NCBI GenBank assembly: GCA_951812725.1
Contig: OX638330.1
Span: 3,038,001-3,102,000 of the forward strand
DNA from: an uncultured Caldilineaceae bacterium
GTDB lineage: Bacteria; Chloroflexota; Anaerolineae; Caldilineales; Caldilineaceae
Length of the DNA stretch: 64,000 bases
Direction of reading: 5' to 3'
A program made the translations under genes and the position numbers. Below, piece after piece: positions 44,241 through 53,297 of the stretch (the stretch's first letter is position 1; the number at the start of each line of letters is the position of its first letter). The notes under the pieces are model-generated. The model worked only from the letters and a program-made list of their open reading frames with translations. It did not search any database and was not told where the DNA came from.

Positions 44241-44677
44241 TGGAGACCTCCTAGATTCAAGGCCACGATGCCCTTCTGAGCTTCCGTTTCCTTGTCGGTT
44301 TGAAAAAAATCTAAGAAAACACGATCGCCAATGCCAGCTGGCCAGCCTGCTGGAAAGAACTCCCCACCGAATTTTGCCTTCTGAGCTGCCCGCTTGGCAT
44401 CAAAATTCAGAAGAACGGGGTCGAGCTTGTTGAAGTCCACCCCCTTTTCGTCCCAGCATACATCGAAGTCATTTGGTTCAGTTATGGCTGTGACAAAGCT
44501 TCCGTCCACGTAAACTGTCTGACAACCCGCATTTCGTAGGCTTTCCACTGCAGCTCGCAGGCCAAAGAGCAAACAACGGCGCCATAACGATGTCGCAAAT
44601 CTGTTACAAATCTCTTCCCAGGTGGCCCAGTGGATCCCTGGAGGCAGATTTCCATCGGCTGCGAATTCCGGAATCAT
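44237..44677 (-). CDS. Nucleotidyltransferase-like protein (DUF6932-like)
   Basis: This 146-residue protein starts MIPEFAADGNLPPGIHWATW and contains VYVDGSFVTAITEPNDFDV. That matches the GSx(9-11)DxD core of the polymerase-beta nucleotidyltransferase fold (Gly-Ser, then D-F-D), after an LPPGIH...WEEI segment typical of DUF6932. Such proteins pair with HTH or HEPN partners in toxin-antitoxin or defence modules, often as AMPylating antitoxins. The ATG at 44677 touches the operator/promoter, and the message is probably leaderless. It is the first gene of the six-gene operon. Confidence 0.7.
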   Translation of the reverse strand: MIPEFAADGNLPPGIHWATWEEICNRFATSLWRRCLLFGLRAAVESLRNAGCQTVYVDGSFVTAITEPNDFDVCWDEKGVDFNKLDPVLLNFDAKRAAQKAKFGGEFFPAGWPAGIGDRVFLDFFQTDKETEAQKGIVALNLGGLQ

Positions 44678-44713
44678 AACACAACTTTAACATTGTGTTT
44701 TCGGATTTGTCAA
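44678..44713 (-). promoter_or_regulatory. Promoter with overlapping palindromic operator for the six-gene operon
   Basis: On the minus strand, TTGACA (44708-44713) is followed after 17 bp by TTAAAG (44685-44690). A perfect 7-bp inverted repeat, AACACAA-N8-TTGTGTT (44678-44699), covers the -10 region and ends one base before the ATG at 44677. Transcription should start at or next to the ATG, so there is no room for a ribosome site. The arrangement suggests direct repression by the XRE protein of the operon. The rest of the 44714-44997 gap shows nothing else. Confidence 0.65.
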
Positions 44714-44997
44714 ATTCGTCTTGTCGCTAATAGAGTATAAACTCTGCATAAGTATTGGACTTGCCTCTGAGCAAAAGACTTCTGCGCAAAAAAAACCCTC
44801 ATGACCGGGGCACACGCTGATTCTATCCTAGACATATCTGGCTTCCTTTGACGCACGTCAGCAATGTCAAACGACATCGAAATTTTCTGTGTGAACGTTG
44901 TCTGGAATTAGGTTTCGTAGACTTGCGCAACATCTTGCTCAAATCGATTCAGGACAGCGAAGGGCTTGAAGTACCGAAATGCAGTAGTCTTGTTCTT

Positions 44998-47838
44998 CTA
45001 CGGCCCATCCTTCGCTAGATTCAGATCCAGCAGTTCCCCAAGTGCGTCCTCTGCGGAGATATCTGCGTTCCAGCCGTAGGCAGCGGCGACGGCGGCATCG
45101 AGAGACGCGTGGGCGTTTGCAAGCCACTCAGGATGGGCATTGTAAAGGTTGGTGAGGGTGCGTTTCTTCAACTCTTTGGCGGCGGCCTCATTGCGGGGAA
45201 CGGGGCGCTGGGGATAGCCTGGGACCGGTTCGTCTACCCATTTGACCCATTCGGGCGGGTTGAGCCAGCGGTCGCGCAGTTGCACGAGATTTCGGGCCGC
45301 GCCGGCGATGGCAATTGCGCGCGAATCGTCGGCATAGTCGGCGGCGGGGATATCCGGAGAGAGTCCGTCCGGGAAAGGGAAGGTCTGGAAGGTCGTAGTT
45401 GGCGTGTATCGGGGGCGATCCTCAAGACTGGTTCCGAGCCGGAGGGACCAGGCCTCGTGGAAGCGACTGTGGAGGATACCGAAGGTTGTATCATCGTCGC
45501 GGGGAACTACTACAAGCTGATGATCAGGACATACACGTCCTTCCAACCATACAAACAGTCTGTATTTGGAAAGGGCTGGCGTAACAATATACCTTGTCAT
45601 CTCCTCCAATTGTTGGAGCATACTTCGGCCAGAACGATCATGGCGCCACCAGTTTAAGCGCAAGTCTGAGCGCCGGTTGGTTTCGCGTTTCGGCTTGACA
45701 TGCTCGCTAACATGGGCAAATGGTTCTTCGTAGAGAGCAGACTCTTTCACATTCATCTCGTGACCGAAATCTACTATCCACTTATCCTTAGGGCGACGAG
45801 TAACGTCCATACCATTTTTCCACGGCTTGAGAACGTCCGAATTGAATCGCCCGTTCGGGTTCGCAGGGAGACGTAGCCACTCGCGAGCAAGGCAGCCAGG
45901 TATGTCGAAGCTTCCCTTCTTTATTCCCCCGACGAATGCTATGGCGCTATTTTCAACCAGCTTCACCGCCTTTGTAATGTCGGATGATGACGCCGTAAGA
46001 TCTGAATTGATCCGTGTAACGCCTTGACCGTCCAGCTGCGGAACAATTCCACAATCCTTCTGCGCGAAACACACTAACGATACTCGAACTGCCGCACCGT
46101 CGACGATCCAAGGCTCGTCGGACCAAGCATGGTATATCTCAGTATCCCGGACAATTCGATCCAGGACAGTGCGATTGCGTCCGCCACGTATCGAGTTGGT
46201 GGCGACCAGTCCGGCACGGGCGATCTTGCCGTTGGCAACCAGCTTTCCCGCTAAGTGGAACCAGTAACAAACAAGATCTGCGAAGGCCGGAATGGATTTC
46301 TCATAGAGTTCCCGAATCTTCTCTGTGTACTCATCGCCAAGGGTTTGGCGCATAGGCGAGTAGCCCAGAAAAGGCGGGTTGCCGATAACGACATCGGCTG
46401 CGGGCCAGATGGGTTCGGCGCCGTCGGGGTTGAGGATGGCGTCGCGGCATTCGATGGTGTCGAGAGGGTCGAGGATGGGGTCACGGGCGCCGCTGAAGCC
46501 GTTGCGGCGCATCCACTGGATTTCGCCGATCCAGACGGAGACGCGGGCGAGTTCGGCGGCGAAGGGGTTGATCTCGATGCCCTTGACGTTGGTGGGGCCG
46601 ACGGCGGGGAAGGACCGCTGCAGGCCCATGGATTCGGCTTCGAGCTGGACGCGGTGTTCCAGGTCCTTGAGGGCGTGGAGGGCGAGGTAGAGGAAGTTGC
46701 CGGAGCCGCAGGCCGGATCGAGGACGGTGAAGGCGCGCAACCGGTCTAGGAAGGAGGCCAGCGTACGCTCGGCGTGGTTGCGCTGTCGGGTGCGTGTCGC
46801 GCTGGTTTTGGCCACTTCACCGCGCTCAAGGCGCAAGGCAATTTCGGCGCGTGCTTTTTCCCATTCTTTGAGCCAGGGGCGGATCACGACAGGCTCGATA
46901 ATCTGCATGATCTTGTCGCGGTCGGTGTAGTGCGCGCCGAGCTGCGAGCGCTTGGCCGGGTCCAGGCCGCGTTCGAAGAGGGTGCCGAGGATGGAGGGGT
47001 CGATCTCGCTCCAGTCGAGCGCGGCGGCTTGCAGGGTCGTCTCGATCTCGGCGCGTGTCAGGGCCAAGGCGTCGTCGCTGTCGAAGAGGCCGCCGTTGAA
47101 CCAGGCAACGGTCTCGAAGCCGACGCGGCCGCCTTCAGCCATTGCGCCGAAGAGATCACGGGCCATGGCGGCGAAATCCTCGGGACTGCGGCGGGCCTGT
47201 TGCAACATGCGGGTGAACATGTCGTTGGGCAGCAGGCCCACGTCTTCGGCGAACATACAGAAGACGAGGCGGTTGATGAAGTGGGCGACTTCCTGAGGGG
47301 CGTGGCCGCGGGACCGCAAGGTCTGCGCCAGCGCGGCGAAGGCGGTGGCGGCGCGTTCGGTGAGGGACTGGCGGCTCTCGCCCGGGCGCAGCCGCTCCGG
47401 GTCGGACATTGCCCACTTGAGTTTGTCGCGCACTGTTGCGCCGGCCAGATCTTCGAGCGCGAATTCGTGAACAACGCTGACGCTGTTGGTCCAGTTGGTG
47501 TGGATGCGGAAGCGGGCCATGTCGGAGACGATGAGCAGGGGCGGGTTTTCCAGCGCGAGCGCGTACTGGCGCAACTGGTTGAAGGCGGCGTCGAGGTTTT
47601 TGTGTTTGCCCTTGTACTCCCAGGCAAAGCAATGGCGTTTCCAGACGTCGGCCCAGCCGCGGCCACCGGTGTCCTTGCGGGCGCCGCGTTCGAAGCAGTA
47701 GCGCTGGCCGCTCGGGTCGTCTTCAGCAGGGGTGGGCTCTCCCAAGAGCCGGCAGAGGTCGATGAAGTGTTCCTGGGCGGCGGAGCGCTCGTTCAGTTCA
47801 GAGGCTTGCCATTTGGCGATGAATTCCTGTGGATTCAC
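44998..47838 (-). CDS. MmeI-like type IIG restriction-modification enzyme
   Basis: This 946-residue single-chain endonuclease/DNA-adenine methyltransferase starts at the GTG at 47838 (VNPQEFIAKW), which has AAGGAG upstream; an ATG at 47958 is less likely. The N-terminal nuclease has D64-x9-E74-x-K76 (WADVWKRHCFAWEYKG), the spacing known from MmeI. A helical connector (about 150-330) with HFINRLVFCMFAEDVGLLP follows. Methyltransferase motifs are DPACGSGNFLYLAL (about 374) and NPPFLGYS (about 488). A target-recognition region (about 620-830) and C-terminal helices complete the protein. Like other MmeI-type enzymes it would need no separate partner. The stretch after NPPF through the recognition region is visibly lower in GC than the rest. 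Confidence 0.9.
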   Translation of the reverse strand: MNPQEFIAKWQASELNERSAAQEHFIDLCRLLGEPTPAEDDPSGQRYCFERGARKDTGGRGWADVWKRHCFAWEYKGKHKNLDAAFNQLRQYALALENPPLLIVSDMARFRIHTNWTNSVSVVHEFALEDLAGATVRDKLKWAMSDPERLRPGESRQSLTERAATAFAALAQTLRSRGHAPQEVAHFINRLVFCMFAEDVGLLPNDMFTRMLQQARRSPEDFAAMARDLFGAMAEGGRVGFETVAWFNGGLFDSDDALALTRAEIETTLQAAALDWSEIDPSILGTLFERGLDPAKRSQLGAHYTDRDKIMQIIEPVVIRPWLKEWEKARAEIALRLERGEVAKTSATRTRQRNHAERTLASFLDRLRAFTVLDPACGSGNFLYLALHALKDLEHRVQLEAESMGLQRSFPAVGPTNVKGIEINPFAAELARVSVWIGEIQWMRRNGFSGARDPILDPLDTIECRDAILNPDGAEPIWPAADVVIGNPPFLGYSPMRQTLGDEYTEKIRELYEKSIPAFADLVCYWFHLAGKLVANGKIARAGLVATNSIRGGRNRTVLDRIVRDTEIYHAWSDEPWIVDGAAVRVSLVCFAQKDCGIVPQLDGQGVTRINSDLTASSSDITKAVKLVENSAIAFVGGIKKGSFDIPGCLAREWLRLPANPNGRFNSDVLKPWKNGMDVTRRPKDKWIVDFGHEMNVKESALYEEPFAHVSEHVKPKRETNRRSDLRLNWWRHDRSGRSMLQQLEEMTRYIVTPALSKYRLFVWLEGRVCPDHQLVVVPRDDDTTFGILHSRFHEAWSLRLGTSLEDRPRYTPTTTFQTFPFPDGLSPDIPAADYADDSRAIAIAGAARNLVQLRDRWLNPPEWVKWVDEPVPGYPQRPVPRNEAAAKELKKRTLTNLYNAHPEWLANAHASLDAAVAAAYGWNADISAEDALGELLDLNLAKDGP

Positions 47839-48036
47839 TGTGGCTCCTTCAGGACATGGGATGCTGTAGAGGCGATGACGCGCTTCTGGCGGGAGGCAAG
47901 TATGGTGAGAATCAGTCATGCCGCGCCGTGTAAGCGCTTGGGCCAGACTGCGGGACATGAACGCTACGCCTTCCCACCAGGCAATTCCGGGCGTTGGGAA
48001 AGGGAGCGCAGGGCTGCAATTCTCAAAGTAGATTGA

Positions 48037-48939
48037 TCATCCTCTTCGGCGCAGACCGGCACGGTATCCCTGCCACAGGCCGCGAAGAGAGGGGAAGACC
48101 CGTTCCGGGCGCTTCTGAAAGATGGCCTGTTTTACCAGTATCCAACCCAACTCCCTCTTAAGGAACCATGGCAGGTAGCGCTGCTGGAAGTTCTTGGCGA
48201 AAAAATAGGCGTTGTTGTGGTGGGATTCGAAGTAATACTGTCCCTCGTCATTGCCTTTGCTGGCGCGAGAACCGCCGGTTGGATGGCCCAGGTGCACTAT
48301 AGCGGCGGCAGGGTCGTATGCAATCTGGTAACCTTGCCTCAGGATTCGCAGAGAGAAGTCGGTCTCTTCACCGTTGGTGCGGCCAATGTAGTTTTCGTCG
48401 AACAGGCCCACATCGATTGCCAGTTGACGATCCATTGACATATTGCCGCCTCGCAGGCTGTCGGTGGTTCCCTTCGGAACCTCAAAGTTCCAGTAGTCGC
48501 GGATCCTTCCATCCGAGGAAATGGTACATGGTCGAGGCTTAGGTGGTCGCTCCTTGCGTTCCACATAGACTCCCCCTGTGGCAGCTCCGATGCCAGGCTG
48601 TTGCAGATTGACCATGTGCAGTTCGATCAGGTCCGCCGGCGGAATTTTGTCATCATCACAGTACAGGAGGTAACTGCCGCTGGCCAACTCCGCGCCGACT
48701 TTTCGCGCATGGGGCAGATTGGCTTTGGCGACGAAATGCCCGCGGAAACGCTCTGGAAACCGATCTTGGCAATCACGGATGAATTGCGTCGTCGCCTCTT
48801 CGTGGTCCGAAGTCTGGTCAATTATCAGTAGTTCATAGTTTGGATAGGAAAGGCCGAGCAGATATTGAACTGTTTCACACAGGACTTTTTCGCGTCGGTA
48901 TGTGGGAACAATAATAGACCAGAAGGGATTATCAGACAT
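48037..48939 (-). CDS. GT2 family glycosyltransferase
   Basis: This is a 300-residue GT-A enzyme. The N-terminal nucleotide-sugar strand is WSIIVPTYRREKVLCETV, the metal-binding region is LLYCDDDKIPP, and a GGNMSMDRQLAIDVGLFDEN block is followed by GEETDFSLRILRQGY (the ED-type catalytic region). It probably adds one sugar to a lipid-linked repeat. It lies 3 nt after the flippase gene and upstream of the defence-like island, so it is the last gene of the second polysaccharide block. Confidence 0.92.
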   Translation of the reverse strand: MSDNPFWSIIVPTYRREKVLCETVQYLLGLSYPNYELLIIDQTSDHEEATTQFIRDCQDRFPERFRGHFVAKANLPHARKVGAELASGSYLLYCDDDKIPPADLIELHMVNLQQPGIGAATGGVYVERKERPPKPRPCTISSDGRIRDYWNFEVPKGTTDSLRGGNMSMDRQLAIDVGLFDENYIGRTNGEETDFSLRILRQGYQIAYDPAAAIVHLGHPTGGSRASKGNDEGQYYFESHHNNAYFFAKNFQQRYLPWFLKRELGWILVKQAIFQKRPERVFPSLRGLWQGYRAGLRRRG

Positions 48940-48942
48940 GAC

Positions 48943-50451
48943 TTAACTGCGAACGAGGAAGTTAACGAATCCCTGGTATGCCGGCACCAGACTCTGGGGC
49001 AGGTGCTGGCTCAGTCGGAACAGCAGCTGCTGATCAGAGTCGTCCAACGCTGCATACAGCCTGAGCATGACAGGGTATACAAGGAACGCCGCGGCGATAG
49101 CAACCACAAGCCCACCCAGCCACGTGCTGAGGAGCCAGGCGACGACGGCGGCTGAAAGGGCCGCCATCCCAACACGGCTGAGAACTCGGAATGGCAGGTC
49201 TACCTGCAATCGCCGAGCGGTATGGGCGATGCAAATTGCGCTGGAAACCGTGTGACAGCCACAGGTGGCAATCGCCGCCCCGACCGCGCCATAGTTCGGG
49301 ATCAGGAGAAGGGAAAGACTGATGTTGAAGAGCGCCATTAGCCCGTTCAAGCGCACCATGAAACCTTGTTCCTCCATACTGTATAACATGGAGGCGCTTA
49401 CCGAAGCAATGGAACCGGCAATGTTGCCAACAAAAAATATCGCTAGAATCGGAGTCATGGCCAGGAACTCGGGGCCGTATAGGAGTGCGACCGACGACGC
49501 GACCGCTGCTCCCCCCAACCCGATCGGCATGGCGACCGCCGCCGCGATTCGATTGGATGAAAGGTATAGACGATCGACTCGCCCGCGGTCATTCTGCCCT
49601 TGCAACGAAGCAAATGTAGGTAACAACGTCGCCGTGAAAATGGCGGGAAGGGCCATAGATTTCACGGCCAAGTCAAAGGATTGACTGTAAAAGGCGATAT
49701 CTACATCAGTAGAAAACTGCTTCAAGAAAAAGATTCCGAGTCGCTCGTAGGGTATGGTGCTGGTGACGAAGACGAGGATGATATCGCGGCTATATCTGAA
49801 TATGCGGCGCCGCAACTCGGGTGGGATGCTGAAATCCAAGGCGCCTGACAGTGTGTAATGGGTTGACAGCTTCCAGCCGATAAGAATGATCGCGAGAATT
49901 CGCCGGGCGATATACGCAACCAGAAGTGTGTAGATACCGAAGCCAAATGATACGGCAACAATGGAGGAGACGGCATAGACAAACCCACCAATCAGGCTTG
50001 CCTGGCTAAAAATACGAAAGTCCTGAGCGCCCTTGGCTGCGGACTGGAAAAAGACTTCCACGGAGACAAGCAGGACCGAGAAGGCGACAAGTGCAAGAGC
50101 GGCGGCGTCCGAGGAAGGAGCAGCCAATGTATAGACCAGTACCAGTCCCCCCACCAGGGCTGCCAGAAGTAACTCGATCTGTAAGAGACGAACAAAAATG
50201 GCGGAGGCTGTTTCCCGCTCCTCTTGGCCCAGGTATTCTGCGCCGAATTTCGCCATGGCCTGCGGCAGGCCGGGAGATGCTACCAGGGCGAGCAGGCCTA
50301 TCAGCCACAGCCAATAGTTATACTGGCCCAGCAGTGAGGCACCCAGAACCCGAGCCAGCACGATGTTTGCAATTACACCCAGAAGGAGACCACCGACGGT
50401 ACTCAGGGCGCTCCAATAGGTGTTCTTGGCGATTGTCTGGTAGACGCTCAT
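48943..50451 (-). CDS. Oligosaccharide flippase family protein (Wzx/RfbX-like)
   Basis: This 502-residue polytopic membrane protein of the MOP superfamily has about 12-14 helices. The N-terminal block AKNTYWSALSTVGGLLLGVI, continuing LARVLGASLLGQYNYWLW, is typical of O-antigen flippases, and SVSASMLYSMEEQGFMVRLN comes later. It would move undecaprenyl-linked oligosaccharides to the outer face of the membrane for the neighbouring glycosyltransferases. The ATG at 50451 (MSVYQTIAKN) is preferred over 50499 because it matches the usual family start. No Wzy-type polymerase is seen nearby. Confidence 0.9.
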   Translation of the reverse strand: MSVYQTIAKNTYWSALSTVGGLLLGVIANIVLARVLGASLLGQYNYWLWLIGLLALVASPGLPQAMAKFGAEYLGQEERETASAIFVRLLQIELLLAALVGGLVLVYTLAAPSSDAAALALVAFSVLLVSVEVFFQSAAKGAQDFRIFSQASLIGGFVYAVSSIVAVSFGFGIYTLLVAYIARRILAIILIGWKLSTHYTLSGALDFSIPPELRRRIFRYSRDIILVFVTSTIPYERLGIFFLKQFSTDVDIAFYSQSFDLAVKSMALPAIFTATLLPTFASLQGQNDRGRVDRLYLSSNRIAAAVAMPIGLGGAAVASSVALLYGPEFLAMTPILAIFFVGNIAGSIASVSASMLYSMEEQGFMVRLNGLMALFNISLSLLLIPNYGAVGAAIATCGCHTVSSAICIAHTARRLQVDLPFRVLSRVGMAALSAAVVAWLLSTWLGGLVVAIAAAFLVYPVMLRLYAALDDSDQQLLFRLSQHLPQSLVPAYQGFVNFLVRS

Positions 50452-50552
50452 GGGGTTGCCCTGTGGCGGGGACCGCCAGAGGCTCAACAGCAGGCACAAT
50501 TAGCTTGTCGGTCGCCAACTCTGTTTGTAAGGCGGCCGGCTACAGGTCCAAC

Positions 50553-51824
50553 CTAGGTCGGGGACACTTGGCCCTTTCCGGACTCGGCGATAACCTGCCG
50601 GTAGCAGGCTACCGTTTCTTCTACCATACACTGAGCAGTGAATTTCGTAAGCATGCGCTCGTAGCCGCGCATTCCCATGTCCTGCCTCATCTTGGCATCA
50701 CCGGCCAGCCTTACTAGAGCATTCGCCACTTCGCTTATGTTGCCCCGTTCGACCAAAATGCCGGTTTCGCTATGCGCAACAACCTCGGGCACAGCCCCTG
50801 CATGGAAGGCTACAACCGGTTTGGCGTGGGCCATGGCTTCCAGGTAGATGAGGCCAAACGACTCGGAAAGAGAAGGCGCGATGAAGACATCGCAGTCAGC
50901 ATATAAGTGAGAGAGCGCATCCGCTTTGACAAAGCCCATGAAGGTGGTTTTTTCACGCGCTACCGGGGAAGCAAAACTGGAAAAGTATTCCCGATAGCTG
51001 CTTCCTTGAGGCGCGTCGCCAATGTCTTCGCCGGCGATAACAAACTTACAGTGCGAAAGCCGACTGGCCACTTTGGGGATAGCCTGGAGCAGACAGTCGA
51101 TCCCTTTGCGCCTCTCCAGTCGCCCAACATACAGAATCGTAACAACCTTACTGTCCGTCTTGTTCTTCAATGGCGGATTAGTCGGAACAGGAATGCCCTG
51201 TGATATCAGAACTGGTCTGGCGTCAGCAATCCGATACAGATCGGAGCAGTACTTGGCGATAAACTGGCTGTTTGCAATTAAGCGGGCGCAGCGTTTGGCG
51301 GGAATCGCCTCAAGAAAGCAGGCCAGGCGAAGTCCCAGACTGTTTGACCGTTCGCCCATGAGACGGCTGACTTGAGCCAGCGGTGTTGAAAGGCGAATTA
51401 CAAGTGGAGCTCGCGGATGTAGGCTATAGCAGAGACCTTCGGCGCCCCAATTTGGCATTTCAACCACGTCAAACGGCCCTTGCGATCGTTCCAGACGAGC
51501 GATCTCGCGGTCCACTGCAAGGCTTCGTTCCAAAGTATTCCAAATACCGCGTGCTTTGCGGCGGATGGGAGCAGGAAGAGCAAGTCGGTAGTTGTCAACC
51601 CGGTCAAGGCGGATTCCAGACGCCAGTTGATTGCGCTTTTTGTTTCGTTGTGACCCTCTAGGCATCCGCCCGCTATTGTTCGGATGTGCAGGCCCAGCTA
51701 TAACGGTGACGTCGTGCCCGGCGGCTGCCAATCCATTTGCCAGGCAGGAAACGTAATTTGCTATGCCACCCATTCCCTCTGGGGGATACTCTTTGCTCAC
51801 CAGGCAAAGCCTCAATTTTTTCAC
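50553..51824 (-). CDS. GT4 family glycosyltransferase (tandem paralogue A)
   Basis: This 423-residue GT-B enzyme starts MKKLRLCLVSKEYPPEGMGG. The donor-domain blocks are VTILYVGRLERRKGIDCLL and ESFGLIYLEAMAHAKPVVAF. It is a close paralogue of the adjacent gene at 51987: both share LCLVSKEYPPEG, RKARGIW/RPRGLW-NTLERS, MPNWGAEGLCYS/MPNSGPEAFFYS and a YRQVIA ending. Donor and acceptor are unknown. It is the last of three GT4 genes upstream of the flippase. Confidence 0.9.
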   Translation of the reverse strand: MKKLRLCLVSKEYPPEGMGGIANYVSCLANGLAAAGHDVTVIAGPAHPNNSGRMPRGSQRNKKRNQLASGIRLDRVDNYRLALPAPIRRKARGIWNTLERSLAVDREIARLERSQGPFDVVEMPNWGAEGLCYSLHPRAPLVIRLSTPLAQVSRLMGERSNSLGLRLACFLEAIPAKRCARLIANSQFIAKYCSDLYRIADARPVLISQGIPVPTNPPLKNKTDSKVVTILYVGRLERRKGIDCLLQAIPKVASRLSHCKFVIAGEDIGDAPQGSSYREYFSSFASPVAREKTTFMGFVKADALSHLYADCDVFIAPSLSESFGLIYLEAMAHAKPVVAFHAGAVPEVVAHSETGILVERGNISEVANALVRLAGDAKMRQDMGMRGYERMLTKFTAQCMVEETVACYRQVIAESGKGQVSPT

Positions 51825-51986
51825 GACTGCCTTCGCACCGTTGCCTTTTCGACATGCTCAACTCCAGCCGATGCGCGCAGCAGGAGACAATATTGCCGGC
51901 CAGCGCCAAGCGATCTTGGCCTCGAATGTTCGTCACTGCTTCTTGTCCAAACCCTCCTAAACGGCTTGACTCTCATGTGTCAATTG

Positions 51987-53297
51987 TCACACATTGCTTC
52001 TTGCGGCAATGACTTGCCGATAGTGAACTTCCGTCGAGTCGACCATCTTTTGCACCGAGAACTTAGTACATACGCGTTGGTAACCCCGTCTACCCATCTC
52101 CTGCCTCAATTCCTTATTCATAGCAAGAAAGATAAGCGCGTTTGCCAATCCGTTTACATCATTCGGTTCGACTAGAATCCCAGTCTCATTGTGGACGACC
52201 ACCTCGGTAGCCGCGCCTATTCGGAAGGCGACTACCGGCTTGGCATACGCCATGGCTTCTGTGTACATGAGGCCGAAGGACTCGAAGAGGGAAGGCGCTA
52301 CCAAAATATCGCAGTCCTCATATAGTTGAGCCAGAGATTCCTCGTCAACGTAACCGAGGAAGGATGTTGCCTTCAGCGCCGATGGTGTGGCACTGTTCTC
52401 GAAATAATCCAGGTAACTCTCGGCTTGGGTACTGTGGCGAGGCGCGTCGCCCGAGTCCAGCCCGGCGATAATAAATCTGATATTAGGCATTTTCTCGGCT
52501 ACCATCAAAACTGCTTGCAGAAGGAGATGGATGCCCTTCCGCCTCTGCAAACGGCCAACATACAAGACGGTTACCGACTTGCCCTCTAGTTTTTTCTTCG
52601 TTGGCAAAATGGTTGGCGCTGCTGTTCCAAGATGGATCACGCTTATGTCTGAAAGAGGCAGTCGGTATTGGCTCGCGCAGCGATCTGCGTTGAAGGAACT
52701 GTGCGCTATGTAGGAGTCTGCATGGCGGGCGGTAAGCGCTTCCAACAGGCAGTGCAAACGAAATCCTAGTCTGGTTGATGGTCGAATCTTTAGATGATTC
52801 GTTAATGCCATTGGTGTTGAAAGTCGGATGACAAGAGGAGCACGGGAAAGAAGGCTATAGAAAAAGGCTTCTGGCCCTGAGTTTGGCATTTCTACGATAT
52901 CGAATCGGCCTTCCTGCCGTTCCAAGAGAGCAATGGTTTTGTATACCGCCATACTCCGCTCGAGCTCATCCCATAGCCCGCGGGGCCTTCGTTTCATTAT
53001 GGCTGGCAGGGACAGACTGTGATTGGGCACTTTGTAAAGCCTTAGGCATCCTGGCTCTCGAGGAGAAGCAAGGCGCAGGTTGGTGGCTTTGCTGCCCGAT
53101 GTGTAACTTTGCGATAGTTGGCCGGACTCTTTGTCCGCACAGTGGCTTATTTCATGGCCCTTGCATGCGGATATGACGGAAACGTTATTGCCATTGGCCG
53201 CCAGTCCTTGGGCCAAGAGGCGGGTGTAGGTGGCAATGCCTCCTTTGCCTTCCGGCGGGTATTCTTTGCTCACCAGGCAGATACGCAGCGGCTTCAC
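51987..53297 (-). CDS. GT4 family glycosyltransferase (tandem paralogue B)
   Basis: This 436-residue GT-B enzyme starts with GTG (reading KPLRICLVSKEYPPEGKGGI). The donor-domain blocks are VTVLYVGRLQRRKGIHLLL and ESFGLMYTEAMAYAKPVVAF. It is homologous along its whole length to the gene at 50553, indicating tandem duplication followed by divergence, possibly to act at successive steps of one repeat unit. Its start overlaps the stop of the preceding GT4 gene by four bases. Confidence 0.9.
   Translation of the reverse strand: MKPLRICLVSKEYPPEGKGGIATYTRLLAQGLAANGNNVSVISACKGHEISHCADKESGQLSQSYTSGSKATNLRLASPREPGCLRLYKVPNHSLSLPAIMKRRPRGLWDELERSMAVYKTIALLERQEGRFDIVEMPNSGPEAFFYSLLSRAPLVIRLSTPMALTNHLKIRPSTRLGFRLHCLLEALTARHADSYIAHSSFNADRCASQYRLPLSDISVIHLGTAAPTILPTKKKLEGKSVTVLYVGRLQRRKGIHLLLQAVLMVAEKMPNIRFIIAGLDSGDAPRHSTQAESYLDYFENSATPSALKATSFLGYVDEESLAQLYEDCDILVAPSLFESFGLMYTEAMAYAKPVVAFRIGAATEVVVHNETGILVEPNDVNGLANALIFLAMNKELRQEMGRRGYQRVCTKFSVQKMVDSTEVHYRQVIAARSNV

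Noticed and set aside
46774..48036. Plus-strand open frame of 420 codons opposite the MmeI-like gene
   Set aside because: Low-complexity Gly/Ala/Glu composition and antisense position to a conserved enzyme mark it as a shadow.
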